Shown here one piece after another: positions 8,167-17,379 of a stretch of 34,726 bases of DNA. The stretch comes from an uncultured Treponema sp. Its GTDB lineage: Bacteria > Spirochaetota > Spirochaetia > Treponematales > Treponemataceae. The notes under the pieces were generated by a model. The model made no database searches. It was given only the letters and a program-made list of their open reading frames with translations, and had not been told where the DNA came from. The stretch lies in the NCBI GenBank assembly GCA_946185925.1, contig CAMHLH010000003.1, forward strand, positions 1 through 34,726, in the 5' to 3' direction. A program made the position numbers and the translations under genes. How positions within the stretch are numbered: position 1 is the stretch's first letter; each line of letters opens with the position of its first letter.

Positions 8167-10335
8167 ATGAAGACATCAGAAATCACGAATTCGATAAACA
8201 CCTTGCCGAAGATAGGACCCGCGAAAGCCGCCCTCTTCGCAAAGTTGAACATATTCACAGTCGCCGATCTTCTTCAATACTATCCGCGGGACTACGAAGA
8301 CAGAACGCAGAGGACGACGCTCCACGAATGCATGCAGACGCTCGACGCAAACCCGCAGGCGAAGGCCCACACGATTGTGCAGGTCATCAAGCACGACTGG
8401 TTCGGCTATGGGGCGATGAAGACGCTCAAGATAGTCGTCACGGACGGAACAGCCTCCGCCGAGTTGATAGCGTTCAACCGGCCGTGGCTGCAAAATTCGC
8501 TGAAGATTGGCTCCATTCTTGCAGTGGCAGGCGTCTTCAACAGAAAATACGGAACGCTCCAGTCTTCGCAGTACGACACGGAGAAACTCGCGGAATCCGG
8601 AAAACTCTCCGACTACAAGGACAAGCCAATCCCGAACAGCAAGGTCTTCCCGATTTACAGGCAAACGGAGGGACTTTCGAGCAAGCAAATCAGCGCGGCC
8701 GTCGAGGCGGCCCTGAAACAGTACGCGAAGGGAATTGAGAACGACCTCCCGGACAGCCTAATCGAAAAAAAAGGGCTTCTCACAAAAATCGAGGCTCTGC
8801 AGAAAATCCACCTTCCAAAATCAATCCAAGAAGCAGCAGAAGCCCGGCAGACGCTCGTCTACGAGGAACTCTACCTTTTTCAAAGAACAATGGCGCAGCG
8901 TTCAATCGACCACAAGGGCTTCGTTCCAAAAGTGAATGCCACGACAGGTGAAATCGAAGCGGAGTCGCAGAAATCGTTCACTACCGAAGAATTTGAACGG
9001 ACGCTCTCTCCAAGGCAGAAGCAGCTTCTTTCTCGCCTTTCCTTCCAGCCCACTGACGACCAGAAATCCGTGATAGCGCAGATGAACATCGACATCGACA
9101 GGAACTACGAGTCCGCGCGCGACAAAAGCGGAAAGAATTTTTCCATGCGCACACTTCTCCAAGGCGATGTCGGAAGCGGAAAGACGCTCGTGTCTTTTTT
9201 CGCCGCGCTCCGTGTAATCGACTACGGAAGCCAATGCGCGCTCATGGCGCCCACGGAGCTTCTCGCCCGGCAGCACGCGGAAAACGCGGCGAAAATGCTT
9301 GAATCGCTGGACGTGAAAGTGGCCTACCTCACAGGCAACCTGAACGCGAAGGGGCGGAACAACCTGCTCTCCGCGCTCAAAGCCGGCGAAATCGACTTCG
9401 TAATAGGAACGCACGCGCTCTTCTCCAAAAGCGTCGTCTACAAGGACTTGGCGCTCGCGATAATCGACGAGCAGCACAGGTTCGGCGTCCTCCAGCGTTC
9501 GGCAATCCTTGAGAAAGGGCGGACAAGCGCCGACGCATACGTCCGGGAGCCGAACCTTCTAATGATGAGCGCGACCCCGATTCCGCAGACTCTCGCCCTC
9601 ACGGTCTTCGGCGACCTCGACGTCCTTTCGATACACACGATGCCGAACGGACGCAAGCCCATAAAGACCTTCCTCGTCCAGGGAGGACACGAGAGCAACG
9701 CCTACGAAGCCGTGCGAAGCGAGCTGAAAGCCGGTCACCAGGCCTATTTCGTCTATCCAGCAATCGAGAACAACATGGAGGACGGAGATTTCGGAAGCAG
9801 AAAAGGCATGAAAAGCGCGGAGGAAATGTACGAATTCCTTTCGAAGCAGGTCTACCCGGAATACAAGGTCGCCATGGTGCACGGAAAAGTCAGCGAGGAC
9901 GAGCAGACGCAGATTCTCGAAGATTTCAGGCAGAACAAGGTGCAGATTCTGGTGGCGACGACGGTCGTGGAAGTCGGCGTGGACGTGCCGAACGCGACCT
10001 GCATTGTAATCGAGCAGGCGGACAGGTTCGGACTCGCCGGACTCCACCAGCTGCGCGGCCGAGTGGGCAGAGGAGAGAGCCAATCGTACTGCTTCCTCGT
10101 CTACAGAAAGGATTTGACCGAAGACGGAAAAGCGCGCATGAAAGCCCTGCACGACACCACGGACGGATTCAAAATCGCCGAAGAGGATTTAAAACTAAGA
10201 GGTCCCGGAGAAATAACCGGGACCGCGCAAAGTGGAGAATTGACATTCAAAATCGCAGAGCCTGTCCGCGACGAACAACTCATGATTCAAGCGAGAATCG
10301 ACGCGTTCGCTTCCCTTTCAAGTCAAGCGACATAA
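8167..10335 (+). CDS. recG: ATP-dependent DNA helicase RecG
   Basis: Wedge/OB N-terminus, 'LLQGDVGSGKTLVSFFAA', 'IDEQHRFGVLQR', 'MMSATPIPQTLALTVFGDLD', 'VVEVGVDVPNA', 'QLRGRVGRG', 'TTDGFKIAEEDLKLRGPGEITGTAQSG'. Confidence 0.97.
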   Translation: MKTSEITNSINTLPKIGPAKAALFAKLNIFTVADLLQYYPRDYEDRTQRTTLHECMQTLDANPQAKAHTIVQVIKHDWFGYGAMKTLKIVVTDGTASAELIAFNRPWLQNSLKIGSILAVAGVFNRKYGTLQSSQYDTEKLAESGKLSDYKDKPIPNSKVFPIYRQTEGLSSKQISAAVEAALKQYAKGIENDLPDSLIEKKGLLTKIEALQKIHLPKSIQEAAEARQTLVYEELYLFQRTMAQRSIDHKGFVPKVNATTGEIEAESQKSFTTEEFERTLSPRQKQLLSRLSFQPTDDQKSVIAQMNIDIDRNYESARDKSGKNFSMRTLLQGDVGSGKTLVSFFAALRVIDYGSQCALMAPTELLARQHAENAAKMLESLDVKVAYLTGNLNAKGRNNLLSALKAGEIDFVIGTHALFSKSVVYKDLALAIIDEQHRFGVLQRSAILEKGRTSADAYVREPNLLMMSATPIPQTLALTVFGDLDVLSIHTMPNGRKPIKTFLVQGGHESNAYEAVRSELKAGHQAYFVYPAIENNMEDGDFGSRKGMKSAEEMYEFLSKQVYPEYKVAMVHGKVSEDEQTQILEDFRQNKVQILVATTVVEVGVDVPNATCIVIEQADRFGLAGLHQLRGRVGRGESQSYCFLVYRKDLTEDGKARMKALHDTTDGFKIAEEDLKLRGPGEITGTAQSGELTFKIAEPVRDEQLMIQARIDAFASLSSQAT

Positions 10336-11153
10336 GCAGAGAGCTTTTTCACCCTCGACGGGAGTCTTATCGTTGAAAGGGCGTGCTTCTCAATCTGCCT
10401 GATTCTCTCTTTCGTCAAACCGATTTCGTCACCGACTTCCTTCAACGACATCGACTCTTCGCCGTCGAATCCGAACCTCATGCGGAGAATCTTCGCCTCT
10501 TTCGGGCTGAGTTTTGAAAGAGCCTCCTCAACATCTTCGTGGAGGGAATTCTCAATCGCCTCGGCTTCCGGGTTCTTGTAGCGCGAATCGGAAAGCATGT
10601 CGCCAATCGAATCGGAAGAAGCGTCGTCGCTGGCAATCGGGCTGTCGAGGCTCTTCATCTCGCGCGAAACATCCATGAGATTTTTGACGACATCCTTGCT
10701 CATTCCAAGCATGGCAGCGATTTCCTCGACCTGCACGTTCTCCGGCTTGTCGGCGACAAGTTTTCTCGCCTTCTCGATGTTCACAAGTTCGTTGGCCCTG
10801 TTCATTGGCAAGCGGATTTCGTGGCCGTGCTCGTACAGAGCCTTCATTATCGACTGGCGAATCCACCAGACGGCATACGAAATGAATTTCACCCCGGCCT
10901 TGGAATCGAAGTGGTTCACGGCCTGCATGAGGCCCGCGTTGCCCTCGTTTATCAAATCCTCGAATTCGATTCCACGGTTCATGTATTCTTTCGCGATTTT
11001 TACGACAAAGCGGAGATTTGATTCGACAAGCTTGTTCTTGGCCGACTTGCTGCCTTCAGCCGCTTTTTTCACGAGCTCAAGTTCCTTATCCGCAGTCAAA
11101 AGCGGAATCTTGTTGATTTCATCAAGGTAAATTGAAAGGCTGTCTTTTTCCAT
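10323..11153 (-). CDS. RNA polymerase sigma-70 family factor (RpoD/RpoS type)
   Basis: 'NLRFVVKIAKEYMNRGIEFEDLINEGNAGLMQAVNHFD...YAVWWIRQSI' region 2, 'LKEVGDEIGLTKERIRQIEKHAL' region 4. Internal Met at 11153 has a good SD (AGGAGA). Confidence 0.92.
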   Translation of the reverse strand: MEKDSLSIYLDEINKIPLLTADKELELVKKAAEGSKSAKNKLVESNLRFVVKIAKEYMNRGIEFEDLINEGNAGLMQAVNHFDSKAGVKFISYAVWWIRQSIMKALYEHGHEIRLPMNRANELVNIEKARKLVADKPENVQVEEIAAMLGMSKDVVKNLMDVSREMKSLDSPIASDDASSDSIGDMLSDSRYKNPEAEAIENSLHEDVEEALSKLSPKEAKILRMRFGFDGEESMSLKEVGDEIGLTKERIRQIEKHALSTIRLPSRVKKLSAYVA

Positions 11154-11352
11154 AGTGAATCTCCTGTAATTGGTTTTCACTAATACATAAGCAAATTCCG
11201 TGCCAACTTTTCAAACCTTGCCTATTTTTTTTGATTATCGAGAATTGAATCATTTTTCCTTTGCCGATTTCAACAAATTTTATTATTTTTCTAATTGAAG
11301 AAAGAAACTGAATGGAAATTTTGCCACACGCAGATTTTCATCCCGATTTTTC

Positions 11353-11369
11353 TGTGTCATTTTGACACA
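11353..11369. promoter_or_regulatory. Perfect inverted repeat TGTGTCA-TTT-TGACACA upstream of groES
   Basis: 7-bp perfect arms, 3-nt spacer, 34 bp upstream of the groES ATG. Confidence 0.5.
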
Positions 11370-11402
11370 AATTTAATCAACATATTTTCGGAGGCATCCA
11401 TA

Positions 11403-11678
11403 ATGAAACTCAGACCATTGGCAGACCGCGTTCTCCTCAAACAGGAAAAGGCTGAATCAAAGACTGCAAGCGGAATCATTCTTCCAGAGGCAGCCCAGGA
11501 AAAGACACAGACGGCTAAAGTCGAGGCCGTGGGACCTGGAACAGATAAAGAGAAAATCACTGTCAAAGTCGGCGACAGGGTAATGTACGACAAGTATTCA
11601 GGCACGCAGGTAAAAATCGACGGAGAGGAATTCCTCATCGTGAAGAATTCGGACATCATCGCCGTCATCGAAGCGTAA
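11403..11678 (+). CDS. groES: Co-chaperonin GroES (ORF track start 11295 over-extended)
   Basis: '[46 protein letters not shown]...[35 protein letters not shown]'; SD CGGAGG. Confidence 0.97.
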   Translation: MKLRPLADRVLLKQEKAESKTASGIILPEAAQEKTQTAKVEAVGPGTDKEKITVKVGDRVMYDKYSGTQVKIDGEEFLIVKNSDIIAVIEA

Positions 11679-11689
11679 GTCCAATCTTG

Positions 11690-11739
11690 CAAAAAAAATG
11701 CCGGAGAGCCATACATTTTGGGTTCTCCGGCATTTTTTT
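11690..11739. terminator. Bidirectional intrinsic terminator between groES and the convergent TPR lipoprotein gene
   Basis: aaaaaaaATGCCGGAGA...TCTCCGGCATttttttt: 10-bp perfect stem with A-tract and T-tract flanks. Confidence 0.85.
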
Positions 11740-11772
11740 GCTCAAAGCCTGCATTTACGGGCTTAATCGGAC

Positions 11773-13791
11773 TCACTCCATGTCTACGCACTGCCTTTTC
11801 AGCAAGCGAGCGTCCGCATTCTGCGGGTCCAAGGAAAGACTGTAGTCGATTGAAATTTTAGCGTTCCGCAAATCGTTTTTCTCAAGCTGGATTTTTGCGA
11901 TTCGGTGGAGGATTTTTGATTTCACAAACACATTCTCGCATTTGCCAGATGCCAAACCGTACAGGGAAAGGGCCGCATCCTTGTCCCCAAAGCTGCTGTA
12001 AATCATCGCGAGGTTCACAGCGGAAGAGGAGGAGGCCAACGGAGAAATGTTCTCGAAGCTACCGTCATAGTTTCCGACGGAACTGTTCACAACCCCGCCC
12101 GACTCGAACATGACATACTCGTACAGCCTCTTTGCAGTCTCGATGTTTCCATCCACAAGGGCAAAGTAAGCCGCCAACTCAACCTCCCAAATGTTCATCG
12201 AACTGGCAGACTTGGCGACTTCCTCGCCAAAAGCGAGCCGAACAATTGACTCAGGGACAGCATCGGCCTTTACAACCCGCTCGCCGCCGAAAATGTCTAT
12301 TTCGACTTTCTTTCCCGCCTCGTTCGTCTCAACATTGGAAGAGTATTTCTCCGCAGTCTCCAGCTTGGTGGAATTCATGTACTTCGCGTTCACAAAATCC
12401 ATGAAAAGATTGTGGGCGTCGTCAGGAAATCCGTATGAAATCAATTTTTGAACTGCGAAACACACAAGTTTGGATGGATACAGGTTCACCCCGGACTCAT
12501 TAGCCTCAAGAGTCCTCCAAATCTCAGACGTCCGCGCGTTAATTGGCAGATCGCTGTTTTTTCTGAGGAAGAGGGATATTCTCTCCACAATAAGCGAGTC
12601 TATCTTGTCGATTATGTTGGAATCCGACTTGTTCTCTTTCTGCTCTTTCTGGTACTTTTCCTCGACCTTGGCGATTCTGGCTATAGCGTCGTCCACAACA
12701 AAGCGTGGGCGCTCGTCCTTTTTCAGCATGTACGAAGTTCTGAGGCTTGTCGTCTCGCGCACAGTCCTTTCCAAATCAGTTTCGGGAACTGGAAGCGAGT
12801 CGAGCCACGAAATTTTTCCATAAGTGAGCAAAGCAGGCTGGCACTCAGGATTGTCGTCGAGGACCCCCATCAAGAGATGATAGGCCCTGGCGTATTCCTT
12901 GTGGTTGTAGGCCCAGATGGCACTGTTCACAGCGATGTTGTCGGGAATGTCATCGTCGCCGAGAGATATTATGTACTCGCGGATTTTCTCGGCCTTTTCG
13001 TCATCGTTCAACTGCCTGTAGCAATCAGACGCCAAAGCAGCCGCTATAGCTTTGTAGCCATTGTCGGAGACAAGGTCCACGTTTCGTATGCACAAATCGT
13101 AATTTCCAGCGTCGAACTGGACGAAAGCCCAAAAAAGAGCCTCCTTCGAAGTCATGCTTCTGCCATTGCGCAAAATTCCTTCCTGAAGGAGCGACGCCCT
13201 GTCATAATCGCCATTGGCCAAATAGACAAGGGCTGCGTTCACGAGCCATTCAGTCTTCACATTCGTGGAGCTTTCGTAGATGTCCTCGTAGACCTTCGCA
13301 AAGTTGGAAGTGAGATAAGTGCTGAGAGAGCCGGCCGAATTCTTCTTCAGAACGGCTTCAGAATGAATCGAGCCGTATTTTGTCCCAGAAAGAATCTTGC
13401 TGACAGATTCAGCCTCCACAATTCGGTCATTTCTGAGCAGGAAATTCGCATACGAAGCGGCTATCTGGATGTCATCTGGAAATTTCTTGTTGGCCTTTCG
13501 AAGTGTTTTCTCGCAAAGAGACTTCTCTCCGAGTTTTTGATACCGCTTGAACAAGCTCAACCTGAACTCAGGCTTTGAAGCGTACCTCTCGGCCTTTTTC
13601 AGCAAAGACAAAGCCTCTCCGACTTGATGGTTCTGGATAAGGACATCAATCTCTTCGATTTTCGAGTTGAATGAATAAGAAGTATCGTCCTTTGAGCAGG
13701 AAGCCAACTGTCCACAAGCAAGCATGGTTCCCGCAAAAAACAGGAACATGGCCACAATTTTAGAAGTCTTTGAATTCGCTGAAACTTTCAT
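11773..13791 (-). CDS. TPR-containing lipoprotein, hypothetical
   Basis: Signal peptide with Cys (LACGQLASCSKDD); repeated helical segments with TPR-like spacing, e.g. 'AIWAYNHKEYARAYHLLMGVLDDNPECQPALLTYGKI' and 'LRNAKISIDYSLSLDPQNADARLL'. Confidence 0.75.
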   Translation of the reverse strand: MKVSANSKTSKIVAMFLFFAGTMLACGQLASCSKDDTSYSFNSKIEEIDVLIQNHQVGEALSLLKKAERYASKPEFRLSLFKRYQKLGEKSLCEKTLRKANKKFPDDIQIAASYANFLLRNDRIVEAESVSKILSGTKYGSIHSEAVLKKNSAGSLSTYLTSNFAKVYEDIYESSTNVKTEWLVNAALVYLANGDYDRASLLQEGILRNGRSMTSKEALFWAFVQFDAGNYDLCIRNVDLVSDNGYKAIAAALASDCYRQLNDDEKAEKIREYIISLGDDDIPDNIAVNSAIWAYNHKEYARAYHLLMGVLDDNPECQPALLTYGKISWLDSLPVPETDLERTVRETTSLRTSYMLKKDERPRFVVDDAIARIAKVEEKYQKEQKENKSDSNIIDKIDSLIVERISLFLRKNSDLPINARTSEIWRTLEANESGVNLYPSKLVCFAVQKLISYGFPDDAHNLFMDFVNAKYMNSTKLETAEKYSSNVETNEAGKKVEIDIFGGERVVKADAVPESIVRLAFGEEVAKSASSMNIWEVELAAYFALVDGNIETAKRLYEYVMFESGGVVNSSVGNYDGSFENISPLASSSSAVNLAMIYSSFGDKDAALSLYGLASGKCENVFVKSKILHRIAKIQLEKNDLRNAKISIDYSLSLDPQNADARLLKRQCVDME

Positions 13792-13796
13792 TTTTC

Positions 13797-14270
13797 CTAT
13801 ATCTTCGATTCGTCAGTTTTGTTTATGTATTTTTTTATATTATCGAGAATCGCATTGACAAACTTGAACGAATCAGACGGTCCAAATGCTTTTGCCAAAT
13901 GAATCGCCTCGTCAATGACTATAGAAGGAAGCAGGTCCTTCTGGTATTTCAAAGAATAGACGCTCATGCGCAAAATCGACAGGGAAACCTTGTTGACCCT
14001 TGAAATGTCCCAAGACTTCAAATGCATCTTTATTATCTCGTCGATTTCATCGATATGCTCCACAGTGCCGGAAACCAGCATACGGGCATAAATTATATTC
14101 TCAGAAGGATTTTCCTCCCTTGATTTTTCAGAAGAGGAATCTTCGGAATCCAACTCCGAAACTTGATTGTTGCTCCAATCGAACTTCAAAACATCTTCAA
14201 GAGAATTGTTTCCAACTTCGATTGAGTAAAGCCCCTGAAAGGCCAGGATTCTGCTTTTTCTTCGTGACAT
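13797..14270 (-). CDS. nusB: Transcription antitermination protein NusB
   Basis: 'SRRKSRILAFQGLYSIEVGN', 'NKVSLSILRMSVYSLKYQKDLLPSIVIDEAIHLAKAFGPSDSFKFVNAILDNI'. Confidence 0.92.
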   Translation of the reverse strand: MSRRKSRILAFQGLYSIEVGNNSLEDVLKFDWSNNQVSELDSEDSSSEKSREENPSENIIYARMLVSGTVEHIDEIDEIIKMHLKSWDISRVNKVSLSILRMSVYSLKYQKDLLPSIVIDEAIHLAKAFGPSDSFKFVNAILDNIKKYINKTDESKI

Positions 14271-14283
14271 AATATTTTTTCCG

Positions 14284-15369
14284 TTACCAATTCAAAAGTT
14301 TGTCCAGGGCAGCCCCTGTTTTTTTGCGCTCGACGTTCTCCGGCGTATCCAGAGATTTAGTCAAATCGTTGACAGCCTTCAAAAGAGCGGCCTGCTGCTT
14401 CTGGTTCGTCAGATTCTGCTTTATGTAGTCGTAGACCGTTATCGTAGTCTCCGGCTGCACGACATCACCGATTGCGAGCATCTTCGCGGCGTACTTCTGG
14501 CGAACCGCATAGAACTGGAAATCGCTCTTCGTCTCGTTCAATTCGGAGATGAAGCCCACGCTTCTTCCAAAAAGCTCGTTCAAATCGTTCGCCGTTATTC
14601 CAAGCTGCATCGCGTGCTGCGCAGTCTTCTGGATGAGGAGATCCCCGCCCTGATAGGTCTTGTCGTTCGCGGCGTTCGCCTTTATCGAGTCGAAAGTGAT
14701 TTTCTTGTCCTTCAAGTCGTTCAGCATCTTGTTTGCCTTTGTGCGGGCGGCTTCGATGTCATCTCCCTTCGGAACGACAACCAGGAAAATCTTGGCCATG
14801 TCGTTCTGCACGAACGAAGACTTGTTCAAATCGTAGAAATTCCTGATTTCGGAATCTGTGGCGGCGACCTTCTTCACCTCCTCCTGCACGTTCTTCTGCT
14901 GGAGGACGTACTGCTGTGCGACGAGCTGGTTCTTGAGGTACGCCTTGTAGTCGGCTACATTCATTCCGACCTGCTGCTTCATGAACTCGTCGAGGGAAAG
15001 TCCAGTGTTCTTCTTGACGATTTCAGCGAACTCGTTTTCCGTCACTTGGCGACCGACCTGCATGCTCAAGCTCTGCAGGAAATACTGGTTCACCTGGGTG
15101 TCCGTAAGCGAGAGGCCAGCCTTGGCGGCGGCCTGCCCAATCAACTTCTCATCGATTATCGCGGCAAGAATCTCCTTCTTCTGCTCAATCGTGAAAGTCT
15201 GGATTTTGTTCTGCTTTTGATACATCTCAACTCTTGTTTTGAGCTGTTTCAACGTGATTGTCTCTGATTTGTTCAATTTTACGACGGCGAGCGGCTGCAA
15301 ATCGGCCTGGGCTGCCACTGTCGTCACAAAAGCCAAAAGCATTGTTGCTACAAGAGCGAAACGTTTCAT
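14284..15369 (-). CDS. SurA N-terminal / PPIC-like periplasmic foldase, exported
   Basis: Signal peptide; 'QKKEILAAIIDEKLIGQAAAKAGLSLTDTQVNQYFLQ' SurA_N-like; degenerate parvulin-like C-terminal half. Confidence 0.7.
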   Translation of the reverse strand: MKRFALVATMLLAFVTTVAAQADLQPLAVVKLNKSETITLKQLKTRVEMYQKQNKIQTFTIEQKKEILAAIIDEKLIGQAAAKAGLSLTDTQVNQYFLQSLSMQVGRQVTENEFAEIVKKNTGLSLDEFMKQQVGMNVADYKAYLKNQLVAQQYVLQQKNVQEEVKKVAATDSEIRNFYDLNKSSFVQNDMAKIFLVVVPKGDDIEAARTKANKMLNDLKDKKITFDSIKANAANDKTYQGGDLLIQKTAQHAMQLGITANDLNELFGRSVGFISELNETKSDFQFYAVRQKYAAKMLAIGDVVQPETTITVYDYIKQNLTNQKQQAALLKAVNDLTKSLDTPENVERKKTGAALDKLLNW

Positions 15370-15382
15370 TTTTATTACCTCT

Positions 15383-15433
15383 TTTTCAGATTAAATTTTC
15401 AGGCAGAAAAATACCTTTGATTTAATCTGAAAA
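15383..15433. repeat. 14-bp perfect inverted repeat in the leader of the SurA-like gene
   Basis: TTTTCAGATTAAAT (15383-15396) / ATTTAATCTGAAAA (15420-15433), 23-nt loop; lies just upstream of the SD of the minus-strand gene starting at 15369. Confidence 0.85.
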
Positions 15434-15493
15434 CATTTTTTTATATTTTTAGTTACTATCGTTTTTCAATAGCATACAGCGAGGAAGACGCAA

Positions 15494-17320
15494 TCACTGA
15501 GGATCTAGCGGCAATCCACCGGAAATTGTCGCGCGGATTCTGCGGACACCTGCCGAAGAAGACTGCTCCTTCTCGATTTTGAATTCCCCAATCTGGGCGG
15601 TGTGCTGGACGTGAGGTCCACCGCAAACTTCCTTCGAGAACCAGTCGTTCTTCGGGTCGCGCCCGATTGTGTAGACCTTGACCTGCTCGCCGTACTTGTT
15701 CGAGAACAACGCCCTCGCGCCCTCGGCCTTCGCTTCGTCCAAAGTCATTATCCTCATGTCCACAGGCAAGTCTTCCTTGATTTTCTCGTTCACTATGTCC
15801 TGGACTTTCTGGATTTCCTCTTTCGTCATAGGACGCTCGAACGTGAAGTCGAACCTCATGCGCTCGTTGTTGATGTTGGAGCCCTTCTGGGCAACCTGGT
15901 CGCCGAGCACGTCCACGAGAGCCTGCTGGAGCAAGTGTGTCGCAGTGTGGTACTTTGTCGTCACATCGCTCTGCTCGGCCAAACCGCCCTTCGCCTTTCC
16001 AGCGTCGAGGGACTTTGATGCCTCCTGATGCTTCTTCTCCGCTTCCTTGAATCCTTCCAAGTCGACAGTGAAGCCGTTCTCGGCTCCAAGCTCCTGCGTA
16101 AGCTCCACTGGGAAACCGAACGTGTCGTAGAGTCTGAACGCGACCTTGCCGGAAATCTCTTTCTTCGGATTCTTCATCAGGTTCGGGAGAAGCTTCTGGA
16201 ATTCAGCCTCGCCCTTCTTGAGTGTGAGACGGAACTTGTTCTCCTCAGCGGTGAGTTCCTTCTTTATCTTCTCGGAATTCGAATCAAGCTCCGGGTAGGC
16301 GATTTTGAAGTTCGCGATTACGGCATCCGCAATCTCCGCCAAGAACTCCTTCTCGATGCCGAGCTTCATTCCGTGGCGGACTGCGCGGCGAATCAAACGC
16401 CTGAGGACATAGCCGGCTCCGACGTTCGAAGGAGAGACGCCCTTCTGGTCGCCCAAGATGAACACGGAAGCGCGGGAGTGGTCGGCGATGATGCGGACGG
16501 ACTTGTCCTTTTCCTCGTCAGAGCCGTATTTGTAGTTCGAAAGCTCCTCGATTTTCTGGATAATCGGCTGGAAAACTTCGGTGAGGTAGACGCTCGTCTT
16601 TCCCTGAAGAATGCAGTTCGTCCTCTCAAGTCCCATTCCGGTGTCGACGTTCTTTTTCGGAAGAGGAACGAGGGTCTTCTCGTCGACCCTGTTGTACTGC
16701 ATGAAGACGTTGTTCCAGATTTCCATCCAGTTGGCGGAATCGGTGCCCTTGTTGGAACCGGCAGGAGGAAGCCCCTCTCCGACCCAGTAGAAAATCTCGG
16801 TGTCGGGACCGCAAGGGCCGGTCGGGCCGGCAGCCCACCAGTTGTCGGAAGCAGGAAGGTAAGCGATTTTGTCCTCCGGCATTCCGTTCTCCTTCCAGAA
16901 ATTCGCGGCCTCTTCGTCGCGAGGAGCGTTGTCATCTCCTGCGAAAACCGTGACGGAAATCTTTCTAGGGTCGAGACCGAGCCACTTTGGACTTGTCAAA
17001 AATTCATACGAGAACGCGATGGATTCTTTCTTGAAGTAGTCGCCCAAAGACCAGTTTCCGAGCATTTCAAAGCAAGTGAGGTGGGACGGATCTCCAACCT
17101 CGTCGATGTCGCCGGTGCGGACGCATTTCTGGTAGTCGGTCAAGCGGGTGCCCGAAGGGTGCTTCTCTCCCAAAAGATAAGGAACGAGCGGATGCATACC
17201 GGCTGTCGTGAACAAAACGGAAGGGTCATTTTCTGGAATCAAAGACTGTCCAGAAATCTCAGCATGATTTTTCGATTTGAAGAACTCAATGTATTTTGAG
17301 CGTAGTTCGTTAGCAGTCAT
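15494..17320 (-). CDS. alaS: Alanyl-tRNA synthetase, short spirochaete-type form (608 aa)
   Basis: 'HAEISGQSLIPENDPSVLFTTAGMHPLVPYLLG', 'LTCFEMLGNWSLGDYFKKESI', editing motifs 'YHTATHLLQQAL' and 'VCGGPHV'; ends shortly after the editing domain. Confidence 0.97.
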   Translation of the reverse strand: MTANELRSKYIEFFKSKNHAEISGQSLIPENDPSVLFTTAGMHPLVPYLLGEKHPSGTRLTDYQKCVRTGDIDEVGDPSHLTCFEMLGNWSLGDYFKKESIAFSYEFLTSPKWLGLDPRKISVTVFAGDDNAPRDEEAANFWKENGMPEDKIAYLPASDNWWAAGPTGPCGPDTEIFYWVGEGLPPAGSNKGTDSANWMEIWNNVFMQYNRVDEKTLVPLPKKNVDTGMGLERTNCILQGKTSVYLTEVFQPIIQKIEELSNYKYGSDEEKDKSVRIIADHSRASVFILGDQKGVSPSNVGAGYVLRRLIRRAVRHGMKLGIEKEFLAEIADAVIANFKIAYPELDSNSEKIKKELTAEENKFRLTLKKGEAEFQKLLPNLMKNPKKEISGKVAFRLYDTFGFPVELTQELGAENGFTVDLEGFKEAEKKHQEASKSLDAGKAKGGLAEQSDVTTKYHTATHLLQQALVDVLGDQVAQKGSNINNERMRFDFTFERPMTKEEIQKVQDIVNEKIKEDLPVDMRIMTLDEAKAEGARALFSNKYGEQVKVYTIGRDPKNDWFSKEVCGGPHVQHTAQIGEFKIEKEQSSSAGVRRIRATISGGLPLDPQ

Positions 17321-17379
17321 AATTCATTCATTTTATTGAGAGAGAATGTTTTGTTCAATGTTTGAGTATTTGAAGGCGG

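Noticed and set aside
12448-13578. 376-aa plus-strand ORF opposite the TPR lipoprotein
   Set aside because: The minus-strand lipoprotein has signal peptide, lipobox and TPR-like repeats; the plus ORF has none.
16028-17299. 423-aa plus-strand ORF opposite alaS
   Set aside because: Shadow ORF from codon bias in alaS; no domain signature and no credible start context.
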